Assembly (NCBI GenBank): GCA_964353855.1
Contig: CAYGWX010000055.1
Location: forward strand, 1-16,303
Source: CAYGWX01 sp964353855 [NCBI: uncultured bacterium]
GTDB lineage: Bacteria > Edwardsbacteria > CAYGWX01
Direction: 5' to 3'
DNA length: 16,303 nt
The notes under the pieces are model-generated. The model searched no databases and had not been told where the DNA came from. It saw nothing but the letters and a program-made list of their open reading frames with translations. Shown here in pieces: positions 1-6,583 of this stretch (its first letter is position 1; the number at the start of each line of letters is the position of its first letter). The translations under genes and the position numbers were made by a program.

Positions 1-250
1 TGAATTTACTAAAACAAACGTTTCATTTAGGTGGCTAGAATACGACTTTACCCATCCTATTTCTCGTAAGTCCTGTAAGGTGGCCCATCTTATGATGAAA
101 AGGCATAACCAGAGGGTCATTTTTACCCTCGTAATCTGTTTCACATTCGGAGGCTTAGACCTCTACCCATGCTAAACCCAGAGGAACCTAATTTCATTAC
201 TCCGTGTAGCGTCATTGAACAGGCCTGCTTTTTCGTGGTTTTCCTACCCT
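1..250. other. Gene-free left edge, nothing recognised
   Basis: This stretch, downstream of the tonB terminator, looks clearly more AT-rich than the operon. I see no convincing gene. A small hairpin is present: GAGGGT at 112-117 pairs with ACCCTC at 125-130 across a 7-nt loop. It is not followed by a clean T-run on either strand. A plus-strand frame is open from base 2 to a TAA at 173-175 (57 codons, no start inside the window), but the product resembles nothing I know. No tRNA, riboswitch or insertion-sequence end was recognised. Confidence 0.5.
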
Positions 251-290
251 AATAAACAAAGGGGCCTGAGGTAAAATACCTCAGGCCCCT
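251..290 (-). terminator. Rho-independent terminator after tonB
   Basis: A perfect inverted repeat pairs GGGGCCTGAGGTA at 261-273 with TACCTCAGGCCCC at 277-289 around a 3-nt AAA loop. The A260/T290 pair extends the stem to 14 bp. Read on the minus strand, the hairpin is followed at once by TTTGTTTATTA (plus 249-259), the U-rich tract expected of an intrinsic terminator. It starts about 30 nt past the tonB stop codon and closes the leftward gene run. On the plus strand there is no T-run after the stem, so it should act only on leftward transcription. Confidence 0.93.
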
Positions 291-319
291 CTCGGTCTCT
301 TGGGAGTAATTTTAACCCG

Positions 320-1051
320 TCATTTCTCCAACCGGAAAACGATGGGCATAGAAACCCACACCCGGACGGATTTATCGCGCTGCTTGGCCGGGGTGAACTT
401 GAACTTCTTCGCTCCATCCACGGCCGCCTCGTCTAACGCCTGGTTCCCGGAGGAACGGGCCACCCGGGTCTGCATCACGCCGCCATCGAGATCCAGAAGG
501 ATTTGCACGATCACGGTCCCCTCGATCCCGGCCTGTTTGGCGATTGCCGGATATTCCGGATGGGGGGTTTCCAGTGGGGCGGGCGGGGTGTCGTAAGCCA
601 CGAACTCATTGAACCTCGGGACCAGGTCTTCGGGCCGGGTGATGACGACCGAATCCCCTCCCGTGGCGTTGGAAGTGGAAGTGGTGCTCATAGCCAATTC
701 GGTCTGCGTCGCCGTGGCCTCGGTCGTCGCCTCTTCCGTGGGAACCGGGACCGGAACCCCCATCGAAGGCGGCGCGGCCGCCGTAGCAAGAGCCACGCTC
801 GGGGCTACCTGCTGATTGGTCAGCGAGGGCGGAGGACCCAACTCGGCGTAGGGCACGATCGTGATATTGATCTTCTTCTGGGGCTTATGCGCCGCCAGGA
901 ACCCCCCGAACTTGAACAGCCCCAGGATTGAAAAGCAGAGCACTACCGAGATGCCCAGGGCGATCTTAAGGTTGCGGATCGAAGCCTCTTTGACCGGGGC
1001 CGTGGCCAGCGGGGCAAACTGTGTGTCGTCATAGGCAAGAGTGTCCGTCAT
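320..1051 (-). CDS. tonB: TonB-family energy transducer
   Basis: This is a 243-residue TonB protein that would carry energy from the ExbB/ExbD motor across the periplasm to outer-membrane TonB-dependent receptors. Visible parts are a cytoplasmic N-terminus of about 25 residues, one membrane segment (about 28-52), a periplasmic linker rich in Pro, Ala and Thr (about 70-160), and a C-terminal TonB domain (about 165-243). That domain contains HPEYPAIAKQAGIEGTV, the LDLDG turn and the closing FKFTPA segment. Its ATG has a strong AAAGGAGG site 8 nt upstream. It is the last gene before the terminator and lies 103 nt after the second exbD. Oddity: the membrane segment reads S35-V-V-L-C39 where Escherichia coli TonB has S16-xxx-H20, so the usually essential membrane histidine appears to be cysteine. 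TonB-family membership is secure; the receptors served are unknown. Confidence 0.95.
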   Translation of the reverse strand: MTDTLAYDDTQFAPLATAPVKEASIRNLKIALGISVVLCFSILGLFKFGGFLAAHKPQKKINITIVPYAELGPPPSLTNQQVAPSVALATAAAPPSMGVPVPVPTEEATTEATATQTELAMSTTSTSNATGGDSVVITRPEDLVPRFNEFVAYDTPPAPLETPHPEYPAIAKQAGIEGTVIVQILLDLDGGVMQTRVARSSGNQALDEAAVDGAKKFKFTPAKQRDKSVRVWVSMPIVFRLEK

Positions 1052-1154
1052 CGTTATTTCCTCCTTTCAGGCTTCGCAGCTCGCGTTTCTATCGTCCTTT
1101 CCGTCACCACATCTTATACCTGTCTGAGGAAGCATTTATTCCCTTAGTCCAAAT

Positions 1155-1817
1155 CTATCGGACCCTTCCACCCGCAGGCTTTCCTTTGCCCCCGGCAGCC
1201 TTCTTGGCCTCTTCTTCTGCTTTGAGAGCCTCCGCAAGCGAGGTGATCGAGAAGCGCTGAATCTTGGCCTGTTGGATTTCGTCCATGGCGTCCACCACTC
1301 GTTGATAAACACAGGAGTCGCCCACCTCCACGAGGATGACCAGTTTGGAGGCGTCCTCGATCTGCCGGGTCAGGGAGGTGTCGTTGGGTTGTGCCTCCCA
1401 TCGCTGGAGTACAGTCAGGGCTTCCGGTTTGAGTTTCCCCTCCCCTACACGGCGGGTGATGTTGGCTTTTCGCTGATCTTTGAGAACCTCACCCAGGCTA
1501 TCCACAATGACCGGCTGGTCGGGATATTCTCCTACGTGCCAAACCATGTCTCCGTCGTTCATGAGCTTCAACGTGAGAACGTTGTCCTGGGACACCTTAA
1601 CGTTGGGCGCATTGGCCTCAGGAAGCGTGATCTCCATGGCCTGGGGCTGGCGAAAAACAGTTGTGCACATGAAGAAGATCAAAAGGAGAAAACCGATGTC
1701 CACCATCGGGGTCATGTCCAGACGAATGCCGATCCGCCGCTTGACACGAACCCTCATGCCGGGGATTTTCTTTCGAGGTGCTTTTGTTCCTCCACCGCCG
1801 CCATCGAGTGCACCCAT
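1155..1817 (-). CDS. exbD: ExbD-family biopolymer transport protein (second paralog)
   Basis: This is a 220-residue ExbD/TolR protein, the single-span partner of ExbB in the proton-driven motor that energises TonB. A basic, glycine-rich N-terminus is followed by LDMTPMVDIGFLLLIFFMCT (33-52), the membrane helix with the conserved proton-handling aspartate at D40. The rest is a periplasmic domain, longer than in E. coli ExbD (about 140 residues in total), ending in a Lys/Ala/Gly-rich tail. The ATG directly abuts the TAA of the preceding exbD, with AAAGGAGG 8 nt upstream inside that gene, so translation is probably coupled. A later ATG at 1757 (Met21) is a possible alternative start. Over the membrane segment its DNA is unusually similar to the neighbouring exbD, although the periplasmic domains have diverged strongly. 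The two probably form a heteromeric or alternative stator partner pair, which is inference. Confidence 0.93.
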   Translation of the reverse strand: MGALDGGGGGTKAPRKKIPGMRVRVKRRIGIRLDMTPMVDIGFLLLIFFMCTTVFRQPQAMEITLPEANAPNVKVSQDNVLTLKLMNDGDMVWHVGEYPDQPVIVDSLGEVLKDQRKANITRRVGEGKLKPEALTVLQRWEAQPNDTSLTRQIEDASKLVILVEVGDSCVYQRVVDAMDEIQQAKIQRFSITSLAEALKAEEEAKKAAGGKGKPAGGRVR

Positions 1818-2312
1818 TTATTCACCCTCCTTTGCCCGTCTGGTGGCCTCGACATTGGTCACCAGGCTGAACCGGGTGTTGTTCGTCCTCTGCAACACAT
1901 GCATCACTTCCAGCATCCGACCGGAGTAAATCGCCGAGTCGGCCTTGACCACCACCGCCATCTGCGGGCTTTTGGAGCGGGCCCAGATCAGCCATTGGTC
2001 CAGCTGTCCCAGGGGAATCGGTGTTTCGATGGCCGCTCCGATGCTGTCTTCCTTGGTCGTGGGGATCCCTTTGGTCTTGGAGTAGGCACCTAACTTCAGG
2101 TAGATGGTGTCGGCCCGGCTGATCTTGATCATGAGCACCTTCTCCACAGGGACCTTGAAGGGTGACCGGGAGTGGGGCAAGTCAACCACGATCTTCTCCG
2201 GCTCCCGGGCGTTGTAGGTGCACATGAAGAAGATGACCAGGAGAAAGGCGATGTCCACCATTGGGGTCATGTCCAGCCGGATACCCAACCTGCGCTTTTT
2301 ATGGCCTGCCAT
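1818..2312 (-). CDS. exbD: ExbD-family biopolymer transport protein (first paralog)
   Basis: This is a 164-residue ExbD/TolR protein. A short basic N-terminus (AGHKKRRLGIR) leads into LDMTPMVDIAFLLVIFFMCT (13-32), whose Asp20 matches the proton-relay aspartate of ExbD. A periplasmic domain of about 130 residues follows. The ATG has AAGGAG 7 nt upstream and lies 30 nt after the exbB stop; its TAA is immediately followed by the ATG of the second exbD. Two consecutive exbD genes after one exbB, then tonB, is an arrangement I know from FCB-group bacteria. TolR is the main alternative family label. The adjacent tonB, and the absence of tolA, tolB or pal, favour a Ton role. Confidence 0.94.
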   Translation of the reverse strand: MAGHKKRRLGIRLDMTPMVDIAFLLVIFFMCTYNAREPEKIVVDLPHSRSPFKVPVEKVLMIKISRADTIYLKLGAYSKTKGIPTTKEDSIGAAIETPIPLGQLDQWLIWARSKSPQMAVVVKADSAIYSGRMLEVMHVLQRTNNTRFSLVTNVEATRRAKEGE

Positions 2313-2342
2313 GTCTAAGCTCCTTATGTAGGACTTTCTCTC

Positions 2343-3164
2343 CTACTGCTTCAGGCTGGTGAGCATTTGGACCATCTCGTAGCTGGCTTCGTCGGTCTGG
2401 TAGTTCATTTGGTCCACTTTGTTCTGGAAGTAGTTGTTGGCCACGATCCCCCCGATGCCGTTCAAAAGGCCGCCGGCGGTGTTGATCAAAGCCTCGGAGA
2501 TCCCCACGGCCAGCTGCACGGCATCCGGCGCTCCGGCATGAGCCATGGCCTGGAAGGACCGGATCATCCCGATGGTCGTCCCTAAGAGGCCCACCATTGT
2601 GGCGACGGAGGCGATGGTCGTGAGAACGACGAGGTTCCGCTCGAGGAGAGGCGCCTCCAGCATGTTGGCCTCCTCGATAGCCCGCTGGGTCTCAGCGATG
2701 CGCTTGTCCATGGTGAGCCTCTCTTGGGCCGTCTGCATAAAACGCTCCAGGCCGGCGCGCAGGATGTTGGCCGTGGCCCCGCCCTGGTTGTTGCAGGTCG
2801 AGATCGCGCCCATCAGGTCGCCGCTGCGGAGCTGCTCGCGGAACTCCCTCATAAAGGACTGCACGGAGGCACGGCCGCGGGACCGCTTTAGGGTGAAGAG
2901 CCGCTCGATGGTGTATGTCACCAGCAGGATCAGAAGCAGGATGAGGGCGATGACCAAGGGGCCCCCGGCGCGGATGAAATCCGGGAGGGTGAAGAAAATC
3001 ATCGCGGAGATGATCAACCCGACCAGGTAAAGGAATAGGGTGACCAGGGCCAGACGCTTGGTGAAGGCCATGGCGATCCCCAGGCCGAGGGCCAAGGCGA
3101 TCGGCACAACGTACATGACCAGGACCTTCACGGCCATGGGAAGCGTGGAGAAAAATTGGGTCAT
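2343..3164 (-). CDS. exbB: MotA/TolQ/ExbB proton channel protein
   Basis: This is a 273-residue inner-membrane protein forming the proton channel of the Ton motor. Hydrophobic segments are visible at about 11-33, 39-60, 68-89, 178-206 and 215-246. The last two carry the family core: LLGTTIGMIRSFQAM (193-207) and GISEALINTAGGLL (221-234), with Glu224 and Thr229 in the positions of the conserved channel residues. A charged cytoplasmic stretch (about 90-175) lies between the third and fourth segments. The protein has two membrane segments where E. coli ExbB, about 244 residues, has only its short N-terminal part, so it is an N-terminally extended form. The start codon has AGGAGG 9 nt upstream. 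It is 51 nt downstream of the TPR gene. TolQ is an alternative label, but the two exbD genes and tonB immediately downstream support an ExbB role. Confidence 0.94.
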   Translation of the reverse strand: MTQFFSTLPMAVKVLVMYVVPIALALGLGIAMAFTKRLALVTLFLYLVGLIISAMIFFTLPDFIRAGGPLVIALILLLILLVTYTIERLFTLKRSRGRASVQSFMREFREQLRSGDLMGAISTCNNQGGATANILRAGLERFMQTAQERLTMDKRIAETQRAIEEANMLEAPLLERNLVVLTTIASVATMVGLLGTTIGMIRSFQAMAHAGAPDAVQLAVGISEALINTAGGLLNGIGGIVANNYFQNKVDQMNYQTDEASYEMVQMLTSLKQ

Positions 3165-3215
3165 GGGGCGTTACCTCCTAACGAAAAAAGTTAAAAACGG
3201 TCCGGGGCTTACGGT

Positions 3216-4757
3216 TCATCGCACACCACGGTCTTTGATATCTTTTAGGATCTTGTCCCATTCTTGGTTCTTTGGATCGGCTTTCTGACCGGCCTCTACG
3301 GTGGCCCGGGCTTTCTGATAAAGGCTCTTGTCCTTGTTCTTGATGTCTCCCATATAGAGGTAGAGTCGGGCCAGGGCGATGTAGGATTGGACGAAATCCG
3401 GCTTGACCTTGATGCCGGTCTCCAAGTCCTCTGCCGCTTTTTCGTATTCCTTCTTTCCGTAAGCCCGAGCAAAGGCCCGCCAGTAGAATCCCCGGACCTT
3501 GTTCGGCTCGAGTTTGATGACTTCGCTGAAGGCGGCCTCGGCCTCGTCGTGTTTCTTGAGGCCGTAGTCAGCCATTCCCAGGTGAAACCATGCGTCGGCG
3601 TTCTTGGAATCCAAGGTTACGGCCTTGGTCAGGGCCTCTCGGGCTTTTCCTTCTAGGAAAGACGCTTTCACCGAATCCGTTTTCACGACGGCGTCGGACT
3701 GGGCCTGAAAACAGCGCCCGATCTTGTCCCATTTGTCGGCCGTCGGGTTGAGGGCGACCGCCTTTTCAAGGGCGGCAAGCGCCCCTGTGAAGTCGCGGAT
3801 GTCCAGGAGAAGTGTCCCAAGGAGGTCCCAAATGGTGTCGTTTCCCGGAACCAGGGACGTGGCCCGACGGGCGGCCTCAGCTCCCTTCGCTTTGGAGACG
3901 GAATCTCCACGCATCTGGTATACTTTGGCCAATTGATAAAAACCAGTTCCATCTTTTGGACGCAGCCTCGTGTAGGCTTCCATTTCCGCAATGGCCTCTG
4001 TGGATTTCAGGGGTCGTCCTTGTTTATCCTGGAAGTAATTGATAAAAGCGTTGGCCAATTCGAGGTGGGCTTCCGGGTATTGGGGATCGGCTTTAACAGC
4101 TCGTTTGAATTCTTCATAGGCCTCATTATACTTCCTTTGCCGATCAAAGCACTTCCCTTTCCCCAAATGGGCTGGCGCGAAGTCGGGGTTGTTTTTGAGG
4201 AGGGCGTCGTATTTTTGAATCGCCTGGTCATACTGACCTGTTTCCCGTAAACAGTTGGCCAATCCCACCTGGGCCATGAAATTATTGGGGTCCAGTTTCA
4301 AAACGCTTTCATACTGGGCCTTCGCGTCCTCAATCGAACCCCGTTCCAGGAAGGTCTGGGCCAAATCCAGGCCGGTCTGTACGGGCTCGTATTTCCTTCT
4401 CTGGGCCTCAGCAAGGGACAAGCTGGCCTCCTCCCAGAAACCGGCCTCGCCATAGGCCTTGCCCAATTTTGCCAAGCTTTCCCCAGTGTTCTTTTTAATA
4501 CCTTCCACCACCGGGCGTAGGGAAGGATCGAGGGTTCCCTTTCCCAGGAAAGCCTGGGCCAAACCCGTCTGAGCATCTAAGAGGCTCCCATCTAACTTCA
4601 GAGCCTCCTTAAAGTTGTTTATGGCAGGGTCCCAGCGGGCGGATTTCAGGTCAGCCTGTCCCTGTTTGATCATATCCTTTGCGGACTGCCCCCATCCTGC
4701 CGAGGCAACCACCAATAGTATAACTGCGAAAAAGACGAATCCTTTGGGTTTGATCAT
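3216..4757 (-). CDS. Secreted tetratricopeptide-repeat protein
   Basis: This is a 513-residue protein with a signal peptide (KPKG followed by a hydrophobic core at 7-20; likely cleavage after Ala20 in ASA or a few residues later), so it should be periplasmic. The mature part is almost entirely TPR helices. I can distinguish about ten repeats, for example around 26-58, 150-183, 184-217, 218-260, 310-343, 385-418 and 419-453, with typical ends such as ALKLD, VLKLDPNN and VIKLEPNK. TPR arrays act as protein-binding scaffolds. Its place directly upstream of exbB-exbD-exbD-tonB, 51 nt before exbB, suggests it organises or assists the Ton complex in the periplasm, as TPR genes in comparable FCB clusters are thought to do. 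No enzymatic motif is seen. The ATG has AAGAGGA about 4 nt upstream. Confidence 0.9.
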   Translation of the reverse strand: MIKPKGFVFFAVILLVVASAGWGQSAKDMIKQGQADLKSARWDPAINNFKEALKLDGSLLDAQTGLAQAFLGKGTLDPSLRPVVEGIKKNTGESLAKLGKAYGEAGFWEEASLSLAEAQRRKYEPVQTGLDLAQTFLERGSIEDAKAQYESVLKLDPNNFMAQVGLANCLRETGQYDQAIQKYDALLKNNPDFAPAHLGKGKCFDRQRKYNEAYEEFKRAVKADPQYPEAHLELANAFINYFQDKQGRPLKSTEAIAEMEAYTRLRPKDGTGFYQLAKVYQMRGDSVSKAKGAEAARRATSLVPGNDTIWDLLGTLLLDIRDFTGALAALEKAVALNPTADKWDKIGRCFQAQSDAVVKTDSVKASFLEGKAREALTKAVTLDSKNADAWFHLGMADYGLKKHDEAEAAFSEVIKLEPNKVRGFYWRAFARAYGKKEYEKAAEDLETGIKVKPDFVQSYIALARLYLYMGDIKNKDKSLYQKARATVEAGQKADPKNQEWDKILKDIKDRGVR

Positions 4758-4863
4758 GGAATCCTCTTAGTTTCTACACCTTGAAAGATGCATAATCTGT
4801 TCCAAATGTAAACGCTTACTTGGTCTCTTTAAAACTTTTAAGGTAGCATAAGAAGTTGGGAGG

Positions 4864-6291
4864 TTAAAAACTCGCCCAGAGCTGGGCCGCCGTCTTCGCA
4901 ACCCTAATGAATGGTTCAGGATACAAACCGATGACGAGGGTAAAGACAAGGCACACCAGCATGATCGAGCTGAGTACGGTATAGCGCTGAGCCGGAAAGG
5001 AGAACTCGGTTTTAACGATGTACATCTGGCGGACCACATTGAAATAGTAAAATATTGAGACAAGACTGTTCAAAACTCCGACAACTGCCAACCAGAGGTA
5101 GCCGGATTGAATGGCACCTGCGAACACCATGAATTTACCTATGAATCCTCCGGTCGGAGGCAGCCCGGCAAGGGACCAGAGGAAAAGGAGCATAGCCAAG
5201 GCCACGCCCGGAGCCCGATGGGAAAGTCCGGCATAGTCCTTGATCTCGTCGGAGTCCAAGGTATTGGACACGATGATCACCACCACAAAGGCGCCGATAT
5301 TCATGAACAAATAAGCCAGAAGATAGAGCAGCACCCCGGATAGTCCGATTCCCGAGGAAACCACGAACCCGATGAGGATATATCCGGCCTGAGCAATCGA
5401 GGAATAGGCCAGCATCCGCTTGATGTTGGTCTGGCTCAGGGCCACGAGGTTGCCCACGGTCATGGTCAGGGCGGAAAGCACTGCCACAACCATGACCCAG
5501 TCCATTCGGAGGGATACGAAGGCGGTGAGGTAGACGCGGATCAGGACCGCGAACCCCGCGGCCTTGGGCCCCACGGAAAGGAACCCCGTGATCGGGGTCG
5601 GCGCCCCCTCATAGGTGTCCGGGCACCACATATGGAAAGGCACCATCGCGATCTTGAACCCGAACCCGACCAGAACGAAAAGCATGGCCAGAAGGGCCAA
5701 AGGAGGCCGTCCCGCAAATCCTAAGCTCTGGCTGATGACCGCAAGATTCGTGCTCCCGGTCAGGCCGTAGAGATAGCTCATTCCGAAAAGCAGTGTGCCC
5801 GAGGCTACAGCCCCCAGTAGGAAATACTTCATTGCTGCCTCGCCGGACTTGGGGTCGGTCTTGGTGATCCCGACCAGGGCGTAGCAGGAGAGCGCCAGAA
5901 GCTCCAGGGAGATGTAGATGGACAGAAGGTCCGTGCTCGCCGAGAGTGCCATGATCCCAAAGCAGGCGAACAGCAGCAGGGAATAATATTCTCCGGCGTA
6001 AAGACTGGGAAGTCTCCTGAACTCGATGGAGGACAGGATGACGATCCCGGTCGTGACGCAGGCCAGGATTTTGAAAAACAGGGCGAATCCGTCCACGGAG
6101 TACATGCCGGAGAACAGGGTCGTGTTGATTCCCTGAAGTCGGAGGGAAAGAACGCAGGCTATAGCTAAGCCCAAGACGGAAAGCCAGGCGGTCACAGCCT
6201 TCCTCCGGGTCGTCAGGTCCAGAAGCAGGACTACAATCGCAGTTAGCAAAACCGCTAGCTCAGGCGCGATGAGTGAAAAGTTAACCGTCAT
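4864..6291 (-). CDS. nuoN: NADH-quinone oxidoreductase subunit N
   Basis: This is one of three antiporter-like proton-pumping subunits of complex I: 475 residues, about 14 membrane helices, normal length for NuoN. Key charged residues are present: Glu130 (ISLELLALSCYALVGI), Lys213 (GFKIAMVPFH), Lys243 (GPKAAGF) and Lys386 (GGFIGKFMVF). The conserved WCPDTYEGAPTPITGF segment is at 222-237. I chose the ATG at 6291 because the frame upstream of it (to 6453) contains translated 11-bp tandem repeats and does not look like protein, whereas TVNFSLIAPELAVLL is a typical NuoN beginning. A purine-rich AAAAAGGGG precedes it. It is separated from nuoM by an unusual 292-nt gap and is the last nuo gene of the run. 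Confidence 0.96.
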   Translation of the reverse strand: MTVNFSLIAPELAVLLTAIVVLLLDLTTRRKAVTAWLSVLGLAIACVLSLRLQGINTTLFSGMYSVDGFALFFKILACVTTGIVILSSIEFRRLPSLYAGEYYSLLLFACFGIMALSASTDLLSIYISLELLALSCYALVGITKTDPKSGEAAMKYFLLGAVASGTLLFGMSYLYGLTGSTNLAVISQSLGFAGRPPLALLAMLFVLVGFGFKIAMVPFHMWCPDTYEGAPTPITGFLSVGPKAAGFAVLIRVYLTAFVSLRMDWVMVVAVLSALTMTVGNLVALSQTNIKRMLAYSSIAQAGYILIGFVVSSGIGLSGVLLYLLAYLFMNIGAFVVVIIVSNTLDSDEIKDYAGLSHRAPGVALAMLLFLWSLAGLPPTGGFIGKFMVFAGAIQSGYLWLAVVGVLNSLVSIFYYFNVVRQMYIVKTEFSFPAQRYTVLSSIMLVCLVFTLVIGLYPEPFIRVAKTAAQLWASF

Positions 6292-6583
6292 CCGAAACCC
6301 CTTTTTGCCGAATGGAGCGAGCTCCTGGATCGTCCCGCACAAAACCGCCTTTTTCTGCCCGCTCAGGACGGGGGGATGGCGTGAAGTAGGCGTGAAGTAG
6401 GCGTGAAGTAGGCGGAAACCCTTTCCGGATATCAGAGCTTTTTCGGCCCTCACCCTCTCGAAGGACGATCACGGATTTTCGCCGTAACCCCTGGATGCAG
6501 GGCTTCTTTTCGCTGACCACCCGAGTTTGCAGGTTAGGATTTTGTGACATGAAAAGAAATAACATACGTTTTGGTTTGCTTGA
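6292..6583. other. Large nuoM-nuoN gap with repeats
   Basis: This 292-nt spacer interrupts an otherwise tightly packed operon. It contains three tandem copies of an 11-bp unit (6379-6411). Directly next to them is a hairpin in which CGGAAA at 6413-6418 pairs with TTTCCG at 6422-6427. A smaller inverted repeat (GGAGC TC GCTCC on the minus strand) lies nearer nuoN. A 94-codon frame crosses the gap on the minus strand, but it translates the repeats and overlaps the nuoN start, so I do not call it a gene. A processing site, an internal promoter or an inactive repeat insertion are all possible. Confidence 0.6.
6379..6411. repeat. 11-bp tandem repeat, three copies
   Basis: Three identical units of GCGTGAAGTAG lie at 6379-6389, 6390-6400 and 6401-6411, followed by a partial fourth (GCG then GAAA). 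On the transcribed minus strand the unit reads CTACTTCACGC. The period is about one helical turn, and the core GTGAAG is shared with the repeat upstream of nuoJ. Its function is unknown; a regulator-binding array and slippage-derived repeat are the two obvious readings. Confidence 0.9.

Noticed and set aside
112-130. Hairpin with 6-bp stem GAGGGT/ACCCTC as a possible terminator.
   Set aside because: It has no downstream T-run on either strand, and the tonB terminator at 260-290 already accounts for the operon end.
2-175. Plus-strand frame open from the left edge for 57 codons to a TAA, possibly the 3' end of a truncated gene.
   Set aside because: The translated residues match no family I recognise, a run of this length occurs by chance, and no start or context is available within the window.
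1113-1118. TATAAG on the minus strand between the second exbD and tonB, a possible internal -10.
   Set aside because: No acceptable -35 lies 16-18 nt upstream (GAATAA at best).
4803-4810. TACATTTG on the minus strand upstream of the TPR gene, resembling the Bacteroidota -7 element TAnnTTTG.
   Set aside because: The partner -33 element is not convincing (TTTT rather than TTTG), and the organism's group is only inferred, so I do not call a promoter.
6281-6565. 94-codon minus frame across the nuoM-nuoN gap.
   Set aside because: It translates the 11-bp tandem repeats, overlaps the nuoN start out of frame and has no protein-like composition or ribosome site.
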